The position numbers and the translations under genes are program-made. A stretch of 9,092 bases of DNA from Desulfotignum sp. (lineage in GTDB: Bacteria; Desulfobacterota; Desulfobacteria; Desulfobacterales; Desulfobacteraceae). The stretch covers positions 1 through 9,092 of the forward strand of contig JAABSS010000472.1 of assembly GCA_011390235.1 (NCBI GenBank). Direction: 5' to 3'. Below the pieces are notes generated by a model, which saw only the letters and a program-made list of their open reading frames with translations, had not been told where the DNA came from and searched no databases. Positions 1 to 7,403 of this stretch are shown here, piece after piece (position 1 is the first letter of the stretch; every line of letters starts with the position of its first letter).

Positions 1-398
1 GTACCAAAATCAATGATAATCAAACCGGTCCTGTATTTATCATAGGCAGCCACCGCATTGACGATGCGGTCGGCCCCCACCTCATTGGGATTGCTGTAAA
101 GGATGGGCATCAGTGTTTTCACGGATGCAGGCTGGATCCATTCCGGGGTCAGGTGCAGGTATTTTTCGCTGAATCCGTTGAGAATTCCCACAGAAGAGGG
201 GACAACCGATGAAACAATCACCTGGGTTATGGCGGACAGAGGAATGCCTTTGTCGGAAAACAGGGCCTTTGCCAGCACATTGAACTCATCTGCCGTGTTA
301 TCCCGGACCGTGCGGATGCGCCAGCTGTGTTTCAGAATATCCTGGTCATACACACCGATCACGGTGTTGGTGTTGCCCACATCAATTACCAGAAGCAT
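1..398 (-). CDS. coaX: Type III pantothenate kinase, N-terminal part (cut by window edge)
   Basis: Phosphorylates pantothenate to 4'-phosphopantothenate, the first step of cytoplasmic coenzyme A synthesis. The 132 complete codons visible carry the hallmarks of the CoaX (Baf-like) branch of the ASKHA fold: the phosphate-1 motif DVGNTNT at residues 6-12, the pantothenate-pocket segment NPNEVGADRIVNA at about 103-115, and the phosphate-2 motif DFGT at 130-133, which is broken by the left edge. The family is about 255 residues, so roughly half is present. The ATG at 398 is well supported: AAGGAG lies 7 bases upstream, and that Shine-Dalgarno overlaps the stop codon of the YbbR gene, only 11 bases away. 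It is the last gene seen of the minus-strand block. Seen: motifs, start and spacing. Inferred: co-transcription and translational coupling with the YbbR gene. Confidence 0.95.
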   Translation of the reverse strand, partial: MLLVIDVGNTNTVIGVYDQDILKHSWRIRTVRDNTADEFNVLAKALFSDKGIPLSAITQVIVSSVVPSSVGILNGFSEKYLHLTPEWIQPASVKTLMPILYSNPNEVGADRIVNAVAAYDKYRTGLIIIDFG

Positions 399-405
399 GG
401 GGGTA

Positions 406-411
406 CTCCTT
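406..411 (-). promoter_or_regulatory. Ribosome binding site of coaX overlapping the ybbR stop
   Basis: AAGGAG on the minus strand, 7 bases before the coaX ATG. Its first bases are part of the TAA stop codon (412-410) of the upstream YbbR gene, so a ribosome finishing that gene sits directly on the coaX initiation region. This fixes the coaX start and suggests coupled translation. Confidence 0.75.
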
Positions 412-1348
412 ATTCAATTGTAACGGTAAAAACCCGGGGATCCGCCTGGGTCATGACCAGGCCCACAGGTATATTTATTCGGGCATTCCGGGCATAAACG
501 CCCGGTGACAATCCTTCCAGGTCAATAAAGGCAAATATCTGATCCAGCATATTCCTGTTTCCCATGGCTGCAAAAGGTCCCTTGACCGAAATGGTAATGG
601 CAGCTGGTTCAATGCCGGCTGTGAAAGAACAGTTTTGCATCTGAATGGGAAGGTTTTCAATAATTTTTTCCACCTGTTCTTCCTGGATCTGCACGGTGAC
701 CACGATGATGGGAGCAGAAGCGGAATACAAATGGGGATTTTCCAGGTCCAGGGGTACTTCCTTTTTAAAAGTCTCCTGGGCGCCGGTCAGATCAACAGGT
801 TTGGTTTTCAGAACCTGGATGCCGTCATCAATCAGAGACCGGGGCCCGGACAATATCACAGAGGCCGGTTCTGCAGAAGGTTCCAGAATAATATATCCCT
901 GGGCAGGCGTACCTGTGTAGGGAACATTCACTTTAAAGGTACGGGTGGTTATTTTTTCCAGGTGTACACTCAGAAAGGAAGGGGATATATCCAGTATTGT
1001 TATATGCGGATGCACAGGTATCCGCTTTTTGTCCACCGGCAACACATAGTGCCCCGGTACAATGGAGTCGGAAGCCCCTGCCGGATCAATATCCAGGTCA
1101 GTATACAGATCAGCCGGATACTGGATATGTTTTTCATTAATTTTTTTAATCAGTTCCGGATCAGCTTTGATACGGATTTCTATTTTATCGGTGCGGAACT
1201 GGGTGAGGACCATACCTTCGGGCACATTGGAAAATTCCACCGGCAGCAGCAGGTTTGTTTCCACCGGTTCTGTGGTGCACCCGGAAAAAACAAGAAACAG
1301 GAGCAGGAAAACAGTACAGCCTGATATATGGTTTTTCTGTTCAGGCAT
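410..1348 (-). CDS. YbbR/CdaR-like domain protein, putative lipoprotein
   Basis: A 312-residue envelope protein built of YbbR-type repeats. In Firmicutes such proteins (CdaR) bind and regulate the membrane diadenylate cyclase CdaA; elsewhere the role is poorly known. Residues 1-24 look like a secretion signal: polar start, hydrophobic stretch TVFLLLFLVF, then SGC with Cys24, resembling a lipobox although Phe at -3 is not ideal. After it come about three beta-rich repeats (roughly 30-125, 126-218 and 219-312), showing typical YbbR phrases such as V..E....RTFKVNVPYTG...GY, VILSGPRSLI and the later ISVKGPFAAM. The start is set at the ATG at 1348, which overlaps the folP stop in ATGCCTGA; an upstream ATG in frame at 1411 would bury the signal inside folP, and one at 1360 would add only four residues. 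The usual partner gene cdaA is absent beside it. Domain family is fairly sure; partner and function are not. Confidence 0.8.
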   Translation of the reverse strand: MPEQKNHISGCTVFLLLFLVFSGCTTEPVETNLLLPVEFSNVPEGMVLTQFRTDKIEIRIKADPELIKKINEKHIQYPADLYTDLDIDPAGASDSIVPGHYVLPVDKKRIPVHPHITILDISPSFLSVHLEKITTRTFKVNVPYTGTPAQGYIILEPSAEPASVILSGPRSLIDDGIQVLKTKPVDLTGAQETFKKEVPLDLENPHLYSASAPIIVVTVQIQEEQVEKIIENLPIQMQNCSFTAGIEPAAITISVKGPFAAMGNRNMLDQIFAFIDLEGLSPGVYARNARINIPVGLVMTQADPRVFTVTIE

Positions 1349-2207
1349 TCCTGATGGCATCAAAAATTCGGGTAAACGTAACCGCGCGGGCAACATCATG
1401 CACCCGGACAATGTGTGCCCCTGCGGAAAGACAGGCCCCTACGGCAGCAAGGGTGCCGATTTCAATTTTTTCCGGATCTTTTTTGATTTTATCAGGCGAA
1501 TTTTTATTCAGGATGTTCTGAATAAAAGATTTTCTGGACGGACCCATTAGAAGTGGAAATCCCAGGGCCTGCAGTTTTTCCAGGCTATTGATCAGCACCA
1601 GATTATGGTGAACGGTTTTGCCGAAACCAATGCCGGGATCAAGGATGATGTGCTGCCTGGGAATGCCTCTGGAAACGGCAAATGCGGCCCTGGCGGCAAG
1701 ATAGTCGGTAATTTCCTGCATAAGATCATCATAGTCCGGGTTCACCTGCATGGTTTCAGGGGTGCCTTTCATGTGCATGAGCACCACCGGGGCCTGGTAT
1801 CCGGCTGCCAGATCAGCCATGGCGGAATCCTGTTCAAAAGCGGAAATATCATTGATCATGGCAGCCCCGGCATCCAGGGCTGCTTTTGCCACGCCGGATT
1901 TCACCGTATCAATGGAAATGGGAATGGAAATTTTTCCTGCCAGGGTCTGGATAACCGGAATAACCCGGTCTATTTCCTCCTGTTCCGATACAGTCTTTGA
2001 AAACGGCCTGGTCGATTCCCCGCCGATATCCAGGATATCGGCCCCCTGTTCTGCCAGGCGCATACCCTGGGCCACGGCGGTCTCATAGGTGTCAAACCTG
2101 CCGCCGTCGGAAAAGGAATCCGGGGTCACATTCAACACCCCCATGATACAGGCCCGGCTGCCCAGTTCCAGGTGAAACCTGCCGAACTCCAGGTGAAAAT
2201 TTCCCAT
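1341..2207 (-). CDS. folP: Dihydropteroate synthase
   Basis: Condenses 6-hydroxymethyl-dihydropterin pyrophosphate with p-aminobenzoate to give dihydropteroate in cytoplasmic folate synthesis; target of sulfonamides. The 288-residue TIM barrel shows every family signature in order: MGVLNVTPDSFSDGG (22-36), GADILDIGGESTRP (55-68), ISIDT (97-101), INDIS (118-122), VVLMHMKGTP (141-150), LDPGIGFGKT (189-198), MGPSRKSFI (221-229) and RVHDV (268-272). Length is normal for the family. An ATG at 2207 gives this form; the longer in-frame reading upstream runs through the ftsH tail and reads as low-complexity antiframe, so I reject it. The start lies 4 bases after the ftsH stop, with only a weak purine-rich ribosome site, which suggests coupling to ftsH. 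The stop overlaps the YbbR start by 8 bases. Oddity: residues 4-17 contain a near-repeat FHLEFGR/FHLELGS. Confidence 0.96.
   Translation of the reverse strand: MGNFHLEFGRFHLELGSRACIMGVLNVTPDSFSDGGRFDTYETAVAQGMRLAEQGADILDIGGESTRPFSKTVSEQEEIDRVIPVIQTLAGKISIPISIDTVKSGVAKAALDAGAAMINDISAFEQDSAMADLAAGYQAPVVLMHMKGTPETMQVNPDYDDLMQEITDYLAARAAFAVSRGIPRQHIILDPGIGFGKTVHHNLVLINSLEKLQALGFPLLMGPSRKSFIQNILNKNSPDKIKKDPEKIEIGTLAAVGACLSAGAHIVRVHDVARAVTFTRIFDAIRNA
2157..2198 (-). repeat. Imperfect 21-base tandem duplication at the folP 5' end
   Basis: Two adjacent 21-base units (2198-2178 and 2177-2157, minus strand) match at 17 of 21 positions by eye and encode FHLEFGR and FHLELGS. The second unit is the one that aligns with the normal first beta strand before MGVLNVTPDSF, so the first looks like an in-frame duplication that lengthened the N-terminus by seven residues. 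Chance similarity is not excluded. Confidence 0.55.
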
Positions 2208-2211
2208 CTTT

Positions 2212-4236
2212 CTATTCCCTGTCAGACTTTTTTTCCGGTGTGTCATCATCGGGGGTATCATCTGAGACATCTTCTGCTGTGTCCTCAGAAGCAGTGCCTC
2301 CGGAATTTTCCGCTTCTGCAGTCTCGGAACCATCCTCCTTTTCAACATCTGTCTTTTCAGCATCTGTTTTTTTCCGGGAATCTGAAGATGCGCCAGTATC
2401 CGGGGTGGTACGGACGTTTTTACGGCCGTAAAAATCATAGTCCGGCCGCAGCTCAGCAATCAGATCATCCAGTTCCGGTCCCAGGACAGTTTCTTTTTCA
2501 ATGAGCAGGTCAGTAAGCTTATGAAGGATATCGACATTATCTTCCAGCAGTTTTTTGGCTTTTTTATAGGCCCGGTCAACCAGTTTGGCAACCTCTGCAT
2601 CAATCTGCTGGGCAGTGGCCTCGGAATAGCCTTTGGCCTGGGTCATTTCCCTGCCGATGAAAATATTTTCATCATGGTCTTCATAGGAAAGCGGGGCCAG
2701 GTTGTCGCTCATGCCGAAACTCCGGATCATCCGGTTGGCCAGCTTGGTGGCCTGTTTTATATCGTTGGCAGCCCCGGTGCTGATGCGTTTGAAGATGATT
2801 TCTTCAGCCACCCGGCCGCCAAAGGCAATAGCCAGTTCGTTTTCCAGCTGGTCCTTGTATTTGAAATCCCCTTCTTCAGGCAGAAACCAGGTAACACCGG
2901 CAGCCCTTCCCCGGGGAATGATGGTGATCTTGTTGATGGCATCGGTGTTGGGAAGAAACCGGGCCACCAAAGCATGCCCCCCTTCGTGATAGGCGGTTGT
3001 TTTTTTCTCGTCTTCCTTGATCACCTTGGATTTTCTTTCAAGCCCCATGTACACCTTGTCCTTGGCATCTTCAAAATCCTTCATGAACAGTTTTTCATGG
3101 TCCCGCTTTGCAGCCAGCAATGCTGCTTCATTGACCAGATTTTCCAGGTCTGCACCGGAAAATCCCGGAGTTCCCCTGGCCAGGATAACCGGGTCCACAT
3201 CACTGCTCAGGGGGGTTTTTTTCATGTGTACCCGCAGAATACCTTCACGGCCTCTGATATCCGGCATATCCACCACCACCTGGCGATCGAACCGGCCCGG
3301 TCTGAGCAGAGCCGGATCCAGCACATCCGCCCGGTTGGTTGCAGCCATGAGAATAACGCCTTCATTGGCTTCAAATCCGTCCATTTCCACCAGCAGCTGG
3401 TTCAGGGTTTGTTCCCTTTCATCATGGCCCCCGCCCAGACCGGCACCTCTCTGGCGCCCCACTGCGTCAATTTCATCGATGAATATGATACAGGGCGCAT
3501 TTTTTTTGCCCTGGGCAAACAAATCCCTGACCCGGGACGCACCCACCCCCACGAACATTTCCACAAAATCGGAACCGGAAATAGTGAAAAACGGGACCCC
3601 GGCCTCTCCTGCCACAGCCCGGGACAGCAGGGTCTTACCGGTTCCGGGATGGCCCACCAGGAGCACCCCTTTGGGAATACGGCCCCCCAGACGGGTGTAT
3701 TTTTCAGGATTTTTCAAAAAATCCACCACCTCGGTAAGTTCTTCTTTGGCTTCATTAATGCCTTCCACATTCTCAAAAGTGACTTTTTCCTTTTTATCAT
3801 CCATCAGCCTGGCCCGGCTTTTGCCGAATGACATGGCTTTGCCGCCCCCTGCCCCGCCCTGCATCTGGCGCATGAAAAAAATCCACACGCCGATGAGCAC
3901 GATCATGGGCAGCCAGGAAATCACAATGGACATGAGCCAGGAAGATTCTGCCGGTGGTTTGGCTTGGATGGAAACGCCATTGGCCCGCAAAAGCTGGATG
4001 AGCTCTCCATCATCAGGGGCATAGCTTTTGTATCTGGTACCGTTGACATCGGTAAAATACAATTCCTGTCCCTGGATCACCACATCCTGTACCTGGTCCT
4101 TTTCCACCATGGACAAAAATTCCGTGTATCCGATATCTGTCTGTCCGACCTGCTGCTGGTTAAAAATATTATACAGCATGACCATCATCAGGACGATCAC
4201 CAGCCACAGGGAAATGTTTTTATAAAATTGATTCAA
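2212..4236 (-). CDS. ftsH: ATP-dependent zinc metalloprotease FtsH
   Basis: Hexameric inner-membrane AAA+ protease that extracts and degrades misassembled membrane proteins and some short-lived cytosolic regulators. The 674 residues hold, in order: TM1 (about 8-25), a small periplasmic domain (26-100), TM2 (about 101-122), the AAA module with Walker A GHPGTGKT (195-202), pore loop FVGVG (228-232), Walker B IIFIDEID (250-257) and second region of homology [20 protein letters not shown] (299-318), then the peptidase with zinc site HEGGH (417-421) and the probable third ligand Asp492 in TGAANDI. Residues about 605-674 form a low-complexity tail rich in Asp, Glu, Ser and Thr. The start is a TTG: no ATG in frame lies before TM1, and the purine run GGAGAGAGG ends 7 bases upstream. 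Odd points are His in the second Walker A position, where Pro is usual, and Gly in HEGGH where Ala is usual; both fit the general motifs. It sits between tilS and folP, a common bacterial order. Confidence 0.97.
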   Translation of the reverse strand: MNQFYKNISLWLVIVLMMVMLYNIFNQQQVGQTDIGYTEFLSMVEKDQVQDVVIQGQELYFTDVNGTRYKSYAPDDGELIQLLRANGVSIQAKPPAESSWLMSIVISWLPMIVLIGVWIFFMRQMQGGAGGGKAMSFGKSRARLMDDKKEKVTFENVEGINEAKEELTEVVDFLKNPEKYTRLGGRIPKGVLLVGHPGTGKTLLSRAVAGEAGVPFFTISGSDFVEMFVGVGASRVRDLFAQGKKNAPCIIFIDEIDAVGRQRGAGLGGGHDEREQTLNQLLVEMDGFEANEGVILMAATNRADVLDPALLRPGRFDRQVVVDMPDIRGREGILRVHMKKTPLSSDVDPVILARGTPGFSGADLENLVNEAALLAAKRDHEKLFMKDFEDAKDKVYMGLERKSKVIKEDEKKTTAYHEGGHALVARFLPNTDAINKITIIPRGRAAGVTWFLPEEGDFKYKDQLENELAIAFGGRVAEEIIFKRISTGAANDIKQATKLANRMIRSFGMSDNLAPLSYEDHDENIFIGREMTQAKGYSEATAQQIDAEVAKLVDRAYKKAKKLLEDNVDILHKLTDLLIEKETVLGPELDDLIAELRPDYDFYGRKNVRTTPDTGASSDSRKKTDAEKTDVEKEDGSETAEAENSGGTASEDTAEDVSDDTPDDDTPEKKSDRE
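2339..2368 (-). repeat. 15-base tandem repeat in the ftsH acidic tail
   Basis: Two near-identical 15-base units (plus-strand view: ttttcaacatctgtc then ttttcagcatctgtt) differ at two positions and encode the repeated [10 protein letters not shown] part of the charged C-terminal tail of FtsH. Such short in-frame repeats are consistent with slippage-driven growth of a disordered tail. Confidence 0.6.
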
Positions 4237-4243
4237 TGTTGAT

Positions 4244-4254
4244 CCTCTCTCCTT
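4244..4254 (-). promoter_or_regulatory. Ribosome binding site supporting the TTG start of ftsH
   Basis: Minus-strand purine run AAGGAGAGAGG. The AAGGAG part is 12 bases from the TTG at 4236 and the GAGG part 7 bases, so the run covers good spacing for that codon and no ATG. It decides the unusual TTG start. Confidence 0.65.
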
Positions 4255-4283
4255 ATCTTTAAATAGAACACCAAAACTTACGT

Positions 4284-4312
4284 ATATATAAACACAATTT
4301 GCGAATATACAA
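4284..4312 (-). promoter_or_regulatory. Candidate sigma70-type promoter for ftsH
   Basis: In the 101-base AT-rich gap between tilS and ftsH the minus strand reads TTGTAT (4312-4307), then 16-17 bases, then TATATA/ATATAT (4290-4284). The -10 element is good and the -35 is only partial. A start near 4277 would leave about a 40-base leader. This is the only gap in the minus-strand block large enough for a promoter, and heat or envelope stress control of ftsH often needs its own promoter. I see no clear terminator hairpin here. Confidence 0.35.
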
Positions 4313-4337
4313 GGAAAAGTTTTATGGTTTTGTGGGC

Positions 4338-5420
4338 TTACGCCTCCGGGGGCAGCTGTCTGCCCTGTTTCTGTATCCTGCCCAGCTGCCGCAGGGGAAG
4401 GACCTCTTTTTTAAAACAGATCTGGTACCGGGTTTTATATATCCTGATCTGGCCGGGCATATCCAGGTGCCTGCCCGGCTCAGCTTCTGTCAGAAGATGC
4501 TGGATGGCCCGGACATGGTCATGGGTGATCTGCCTGAGATTTGATTTCACCGCTTGGATGCCGCAGCGCAGAACCCTGGGGACCAGGGCCGCATGAAGTC
4601 GGGTAACAGCCTGGATGGACAAAAAAACAGCATCTGTGTCTGTTTTTTCTATACAGGTTTCAAATGCCTTTTCTGCAAGGCCATCCAGAAACCGGTCTTC
4701 CTCATACAGAATGCCGCTGATCCGGTGAAGCCCTTCTTTTACAGCGGGATTATATTCTTTTTCCAGCACCGGTATCAGGTGGCTGCGGATGCGGTTTCGC
4801 AGATAGCCCGGGTCCTGGTTGGAAGCATCCATAACATATGCCTGGCCCAGATCATCCAGAAAATCAAGGATTTCTCTGCGGGACCGGTCGATGAGGGGCC
4901 GGATAAAGCGGCCCTCCCGTATCGGCGGGATCCCTGCCAGGCCTTTGGATCCGCTGCCCCGCAGCAGTCCCATGAGCACCTGTTCTGCATTGTCGTCTCT
5001 GTTGTGACCGGTGGCAATCCGGACAAATCCGTGGGTGTCTGCAATCCGGGTGAAAAAGGCATACCTGGCATTTCGACCGGCTTCTTCCACTGAAGTGCGG
5101 GTCTGTTTTGCCAGGACAGATACATCCTTTTTTTCACAAAAAAATGGCAGATTGTACGTTGCGGCAAATTCTCTGGTAAATGCCTGGTCATGGTCTGCGT
5201 TTACCCCCCGCAGCCCGTGATGGAGATGGGCCAGGCCGATCCGAAGCTTGCGATCCGGTGCCAGGCACAGCAGCACCCGGGCCAGGGCAATGGAATCCGG
5301 TCCGCCGGAAATGCCTATCAACACCCCGTCATTTTCCCGGAGCATGGCATGGCTCTGGCTCTGCAGGGTCAGAGCAACCTTACGGCAAAATGTTTTTTGT
5401 ATCCGGCAAATCTGGGCCAT
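4338..5420 (-). CDS. tilS: tRNA(Ile)-lysidine synthase
   Basis: Joins lysine to C34 of the CAU-anticodon isoleucine tRNA using ATP, so that the tRNA reads AUA and is charged with isoleucine instead of methionine. Cytoplasmic and usually essential. The 360-residue protein has the N-type ATP pyrophosphatase P-loop SGGPDS (38-43), HLHHGLRG (65-72), EEAGRNARY (112-120), ATGHNRDDNAEQVL (136-149) followed by RGSGSKGLAGI (154-164), and the tRNA-side block DASNQDPGYLRNRIR (198-212). A helical substrate-binding region follows to about residue 310. It is shorter than the 432-residue E. coli enzyme, and I do not recognise a full C-terminal TilS_C domain, so it looks like a short form. ATG at 5420 follows the mqnD stop by 18 bases; its Shine-Dalgarno is weak (GGAG is 13 bases away). 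The tilS-ftsH order is widespread in bacteria. Confidence 0.94.
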   Translation of the reverse strand: MAQICRIQKTFCRKVALTLQSQSHAMLRENDGVLIGISGGPDSIALARVLLCLAPDRKLRIGLAHLHHGLRGVNADHDQAFTREFAATYNLPFFCEKKDVSVLAKQTRTSVEEAGRNARYAFFTRIADTHGFVRIATGHNRDDNAEQVLMGLLRGSGSKGLAGIPPIREGRFIRPLIDRSRREILDFLDDLGQAYVMDASNQDPGYLRNRIRSHLIPVLEKEYNPAVKEGLHRISGILYEEDRFLDGLAEKAFETCIEKTDTDAVFLSIQAVTRLHAALVPRVLRCGIQAVKSNLRQITHDHVRAIQHLLTEAEPGRHLDMPGQIRIYKTRYQICFKKEVLPLRQLGRIQKQGRQLPPEA

Positions 5421-5438
5421 AGTCTTTGAAAAACTCCA

Positions 5439-6302
5439 TTAACAGGCAAACAGGGGCAGATCGGTTTCCGGAATTATCCCGGTTTTTCTGGCATATGAAA
5501 AAAATGCAGTGACAGCCTGTTCCCCTGATTCTCCCAGATCCTTTGAAAAATCATTTACATACAGATCAATGTGCTGATGGATTACTGCCGGATCCATTTC
5601 CTGGGCATGCCCGGCAATATAATCCGCACCCATGTCAGGATTGGCAAATGCATGGGCAACACTGCTTTGTATCAGGGACTGGATCGCACAGGCAATGTCC
5701 GGCTCCATATCCCGGCGCACGGCAATGCATCCTAATGGAATGGGCAGTTCAGTCTTGGTTTCCCACCACTGTCCCAGGTCGGCCTTCATCTCGAGTCCCA
5801 TGGACTGGTATATGAAACGGCCTTCATGGATAATGATACCAGCATCTGCTGTCCTGTCCACTACAGACGGCATGATTTTTTCAAAGGACATAGGCAGGAT
5901 GGTGAAATCAATGTCAGGGAATTGATCAGCCATGAAAAAACGAAACAGGTGACAGGCGGTGGTTCCCATGCCGGGGACAGCCACTGTCTGCCGGGTTGTA
6001 TGCGAATCTTCCAGGCCCGTGCCGGGCCGGGACACCACCAGAGGACCACATCCCCTGCCCAGGGCGGATCCGCAGCGCAGCAGAGCATACCGGTCCAGCA
6101 GATTTCCCAGTGCGGCAAAAGACAGTTTTGTGACATCATGGTTGAGCTGTACCGCCTGCTGGTTTAAAGCTTCCACATCATCAACGGCAATATCAAAAGT
6201 AAACCCCTTGAGATCAATCAGTTTTTTTGCAATGGCCTTGAATATAAATGTGTCATTGGGACAGCTGGAATAAGCCAGTTTTAATATGGGGGGTGGATGC
6301 AT
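5439..6302 (-). CDS. mqnD: 1,4-dihydroxy-6-naphthoate synthase (futalosine pathway)
   Basis: Converts cyclic dehypoxanthine futalosine to 1,4-dihydroxy-6-naphthoate, the ring precursor in the alternative (futalosine) menaquinone route used by many anaerobes. The 287-residue protein has a periplasmic-binding-protein-like fold without a signal peptide. Family marks are LAYSSCPNDTFIF (9-21), DDVEALN (41-47), DVTKLSF (56-62), GSALGRGCGPLVV (78-90), VPGMGTTACHL (109-119) and IIIHEGRFIY (156-165), where His159 matches the proposed catalytic histidine of MqnD. The combination of SCPNDTF and GSALGxGCGP separates it from its relative MqnA. I chose ATG 6302, which has GAAGG 8 bases upstream; a GTG at 6317 overlapping the previous stop as GTGA would add five residues but has no ribosome site. 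No other mqn genes are in the window, so the rest of the pathway must lie elsewhere. Confidence 0.93.
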   Translation of the reverse strand: MHPPPILKLAYSSCPNDTFIFKAIAKKLIDLKGFTFDIAVDDVEALNQQAVQLNHDVTKLSFAALGNLLDRYALLRCGSALGRGCGPLVVSRPGTGLEDSHTTRQTVAVPGMGTTACHLFRFFMADQFPDIDFTILPMSFEKIMPSVVDRTADAGIIIHEGRFIYQSMGLEMKADLGQWWETKTELPIPLGCIAVRRDMEPDIACAIQSLIQSSVAHAFANPDMGADYIAGHAQEMDPAVIHQHIDLYVNDFSKDLGESGEQAVTAFFSYARKTGIIPETDLPLFAC

Positions 6303-6310
6303 GGCCGATG

Positions 6311-6315
6311 CCTTC
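6311..6315 (-). promoter_or_regulatory. Ribosome binding site deciding the mqnD start
   Basis: GAAGG on the minus strand ends 8 bases before the ATG at 6302 and overlaps the stop codon of the radical SAM gene. The competing GTG at 6317 has only a C-rich stretch ahead of it, so this site favours the shorter mqnD form. Confidence 0.55.
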
Positions 6316-7366
6316 ACAGGTGCAGTCTGCGGGGGGGCATCTGATCAAAGCCCAGACCTTCTTCAATCAGGGCCAGCAGTCCGGGTTTTTCTTCCGGAAA
6401 TTTATATCCTTCATAATCATGGGTGAGCAGCAGGCTGCCTCCGGGGCGCTGCCAGTAATTCATGGCATGATCAAAGCACACTTTTCCGGTGACCTCCAGG
6501 TCCTGGATCATGGTCTTGAGTTCCTCCAGTTGTTCTTTGGCAGTCAGCAGGGTAATGTCGCCTGCCTGCACCTGCTGGTGCAACGGGGTACCGGGAATGG
6601 GACGGAACGGCCGGGAACGGATATAGTGGGGGTTGATGGCATTGAGAACCCGGGCCGTGTTTCTGGCATGGTCATGGGTTTTTTCTTTCCCCCCCAGTCC
6701 GGGCATCCAGTATTCAGAAACCTGAAATCCAGCGGCCACCGCTTTTTTGCCGGCCTTGATCTGGCCGTCTGCAGTGACCCCTTTTTTGATGGCCTTCAAC
6801 AGGTCGTCGTCCCCGGTTTCCAGGCCCAGATGGAGCCGGTCCAGGCCGGCGCTGCGGATGGCTTCCAGGTCTTTGGCCGGTTTCTGGGCCAGCGTCCTGG
6901 CCCTGGCATAGGTGGTGATCCGTTCAATATTGGGAAAGGTTGTTTTCAGGTGTTCCAAAGCTTTCACCAGATCCGGGGTTTTCATGATCAGGCTGTTGGC
7001 ATCCTGGATAAAGGCGGTCCTTCCCCCTGCCATGAGCCAGTTTATCAGCATGGCAGCTCCCGGATGATACTCCAGTTCAGGATTTTTTTCCAGCAAAGCC
7101 ATCACCCCTTCCCGGGTGATGCCGCCCGAAGATGCCGCATTGGCTGACAAGGCCTTAATATCTGCTGTCAGTGCGGCCATGGCATCAATATCCGCCATGA
7201 TTTCCGAGACGGGCCGGGGTTCGAATTTTTCTGTTTTGTACATGCTGCAGAAGGTGCAGTGGTTCCAGGGGCAGTTCCGGGTGAACCGCACCAGCAAAGA
7301 TGCGCTGCCCCCTTCACTGGGGGGCCGGTAAACCCCGGTTTCAAACCGGTATCTGTCAATGGTCAT
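6314..7366 (-). CDS. Radical SAM protein of unknown function, CX4CX2C type
   Basis: A 350-residue enzyme of the radical SAM superfamily (COG1032-like) of unknown reaction. The N-terminus reads VYRPPSEGGSASLLVRFTRN followed by CPWNHCTFCSMYK: the three cluster cysteines are Cys32, Cys37 and Cys40, giving CX4CX2C rather than the canonical CX3CX2C. This spacing, with the preceding YRPPSE phrase, is what I recall for an uncharacterised family common in anaerobes. Further core pieces are FIQDANSL (about 119-126), ITTYARARTL, LDRLHLGLETGDDDLLKAIKKGVT and YWMPGLGGKEKTHDH, matching the strands that hold SAM in the half-barrel. I see no cobalamin-binding domain and no second cysteine cluster. ATG 7366 has GGAG 5 bases upstream. 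It is first in the minus-strand block; its stop lies 12 bases before mqnD. It is not MqnC or MqnE, which carry the standard cysteine spacing. Confidence 0.88.
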   Translation of the reverse strand: MTIDRYRFETGVYRPPSEGGSASLLVRFTRNCPWNHCTFCSMYKTEKFEPRPVSEIMADIDAMAALTADIKALSANAASSGGITREGVMALLEKNPELEYHPGAAMLINWLMAGGRTAFIQDANSLIMKTPDLVKALEHLKTTFPNIERITTYARARTLAQKPAKDLEAIRSAGLDRLHLGLETGDDDLLKAIKKGVTADGQIKAGKKAVAAGFQVSEYWMPGLGGKEKTHDHARNTARVLNAINPHYIRSRPFRPIPGTPLHQQVQAGDITLLTAKEQLEELKTMIQDLEVTGKVCFDHAMNYWQRPGGSLLLTHDYEGYKFPEEKPGLLALIEEGLGFDQMPPRRLHL

Positions 7367-7403
7367 GGGATCTCCATTTTATTTCAAGGGTTAATATATT
7401 TTT

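Noticed and set aside
635..1324. Plus-strand open frame of 229 codons opposite the YbbR gene
   Set aside because: Shadow of the YbbR gene, no ribosome site or domain; the minus-strand product has recognisable YbbR repeats and a signal sequence.
2208..2459. Upstream extension of folP to an ATG at 2459
   Set aside because: The extra 84 residues are the ftsH tail read out of frame, low-complexity Lys/Met/Arg; DHPS proteins start where the ATG at 2207 places the start.
2521..3831. Long plus-strand open frame (436 codons) opposite ftsH, and another at 3017-4024
   Set aside because: Both lie entirely antisense to an unmistakable ftsH, show no recognisable domain, and arise from codon bias keeping stops out of the opposite strand.
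5439..6302. Reading mqnD as a solute-binding transport protein or MqnA
   Set aside because: It lacks a signal peptide and carries the MqnD-specific SCPNDTF and GSALGRGCGP motifs.
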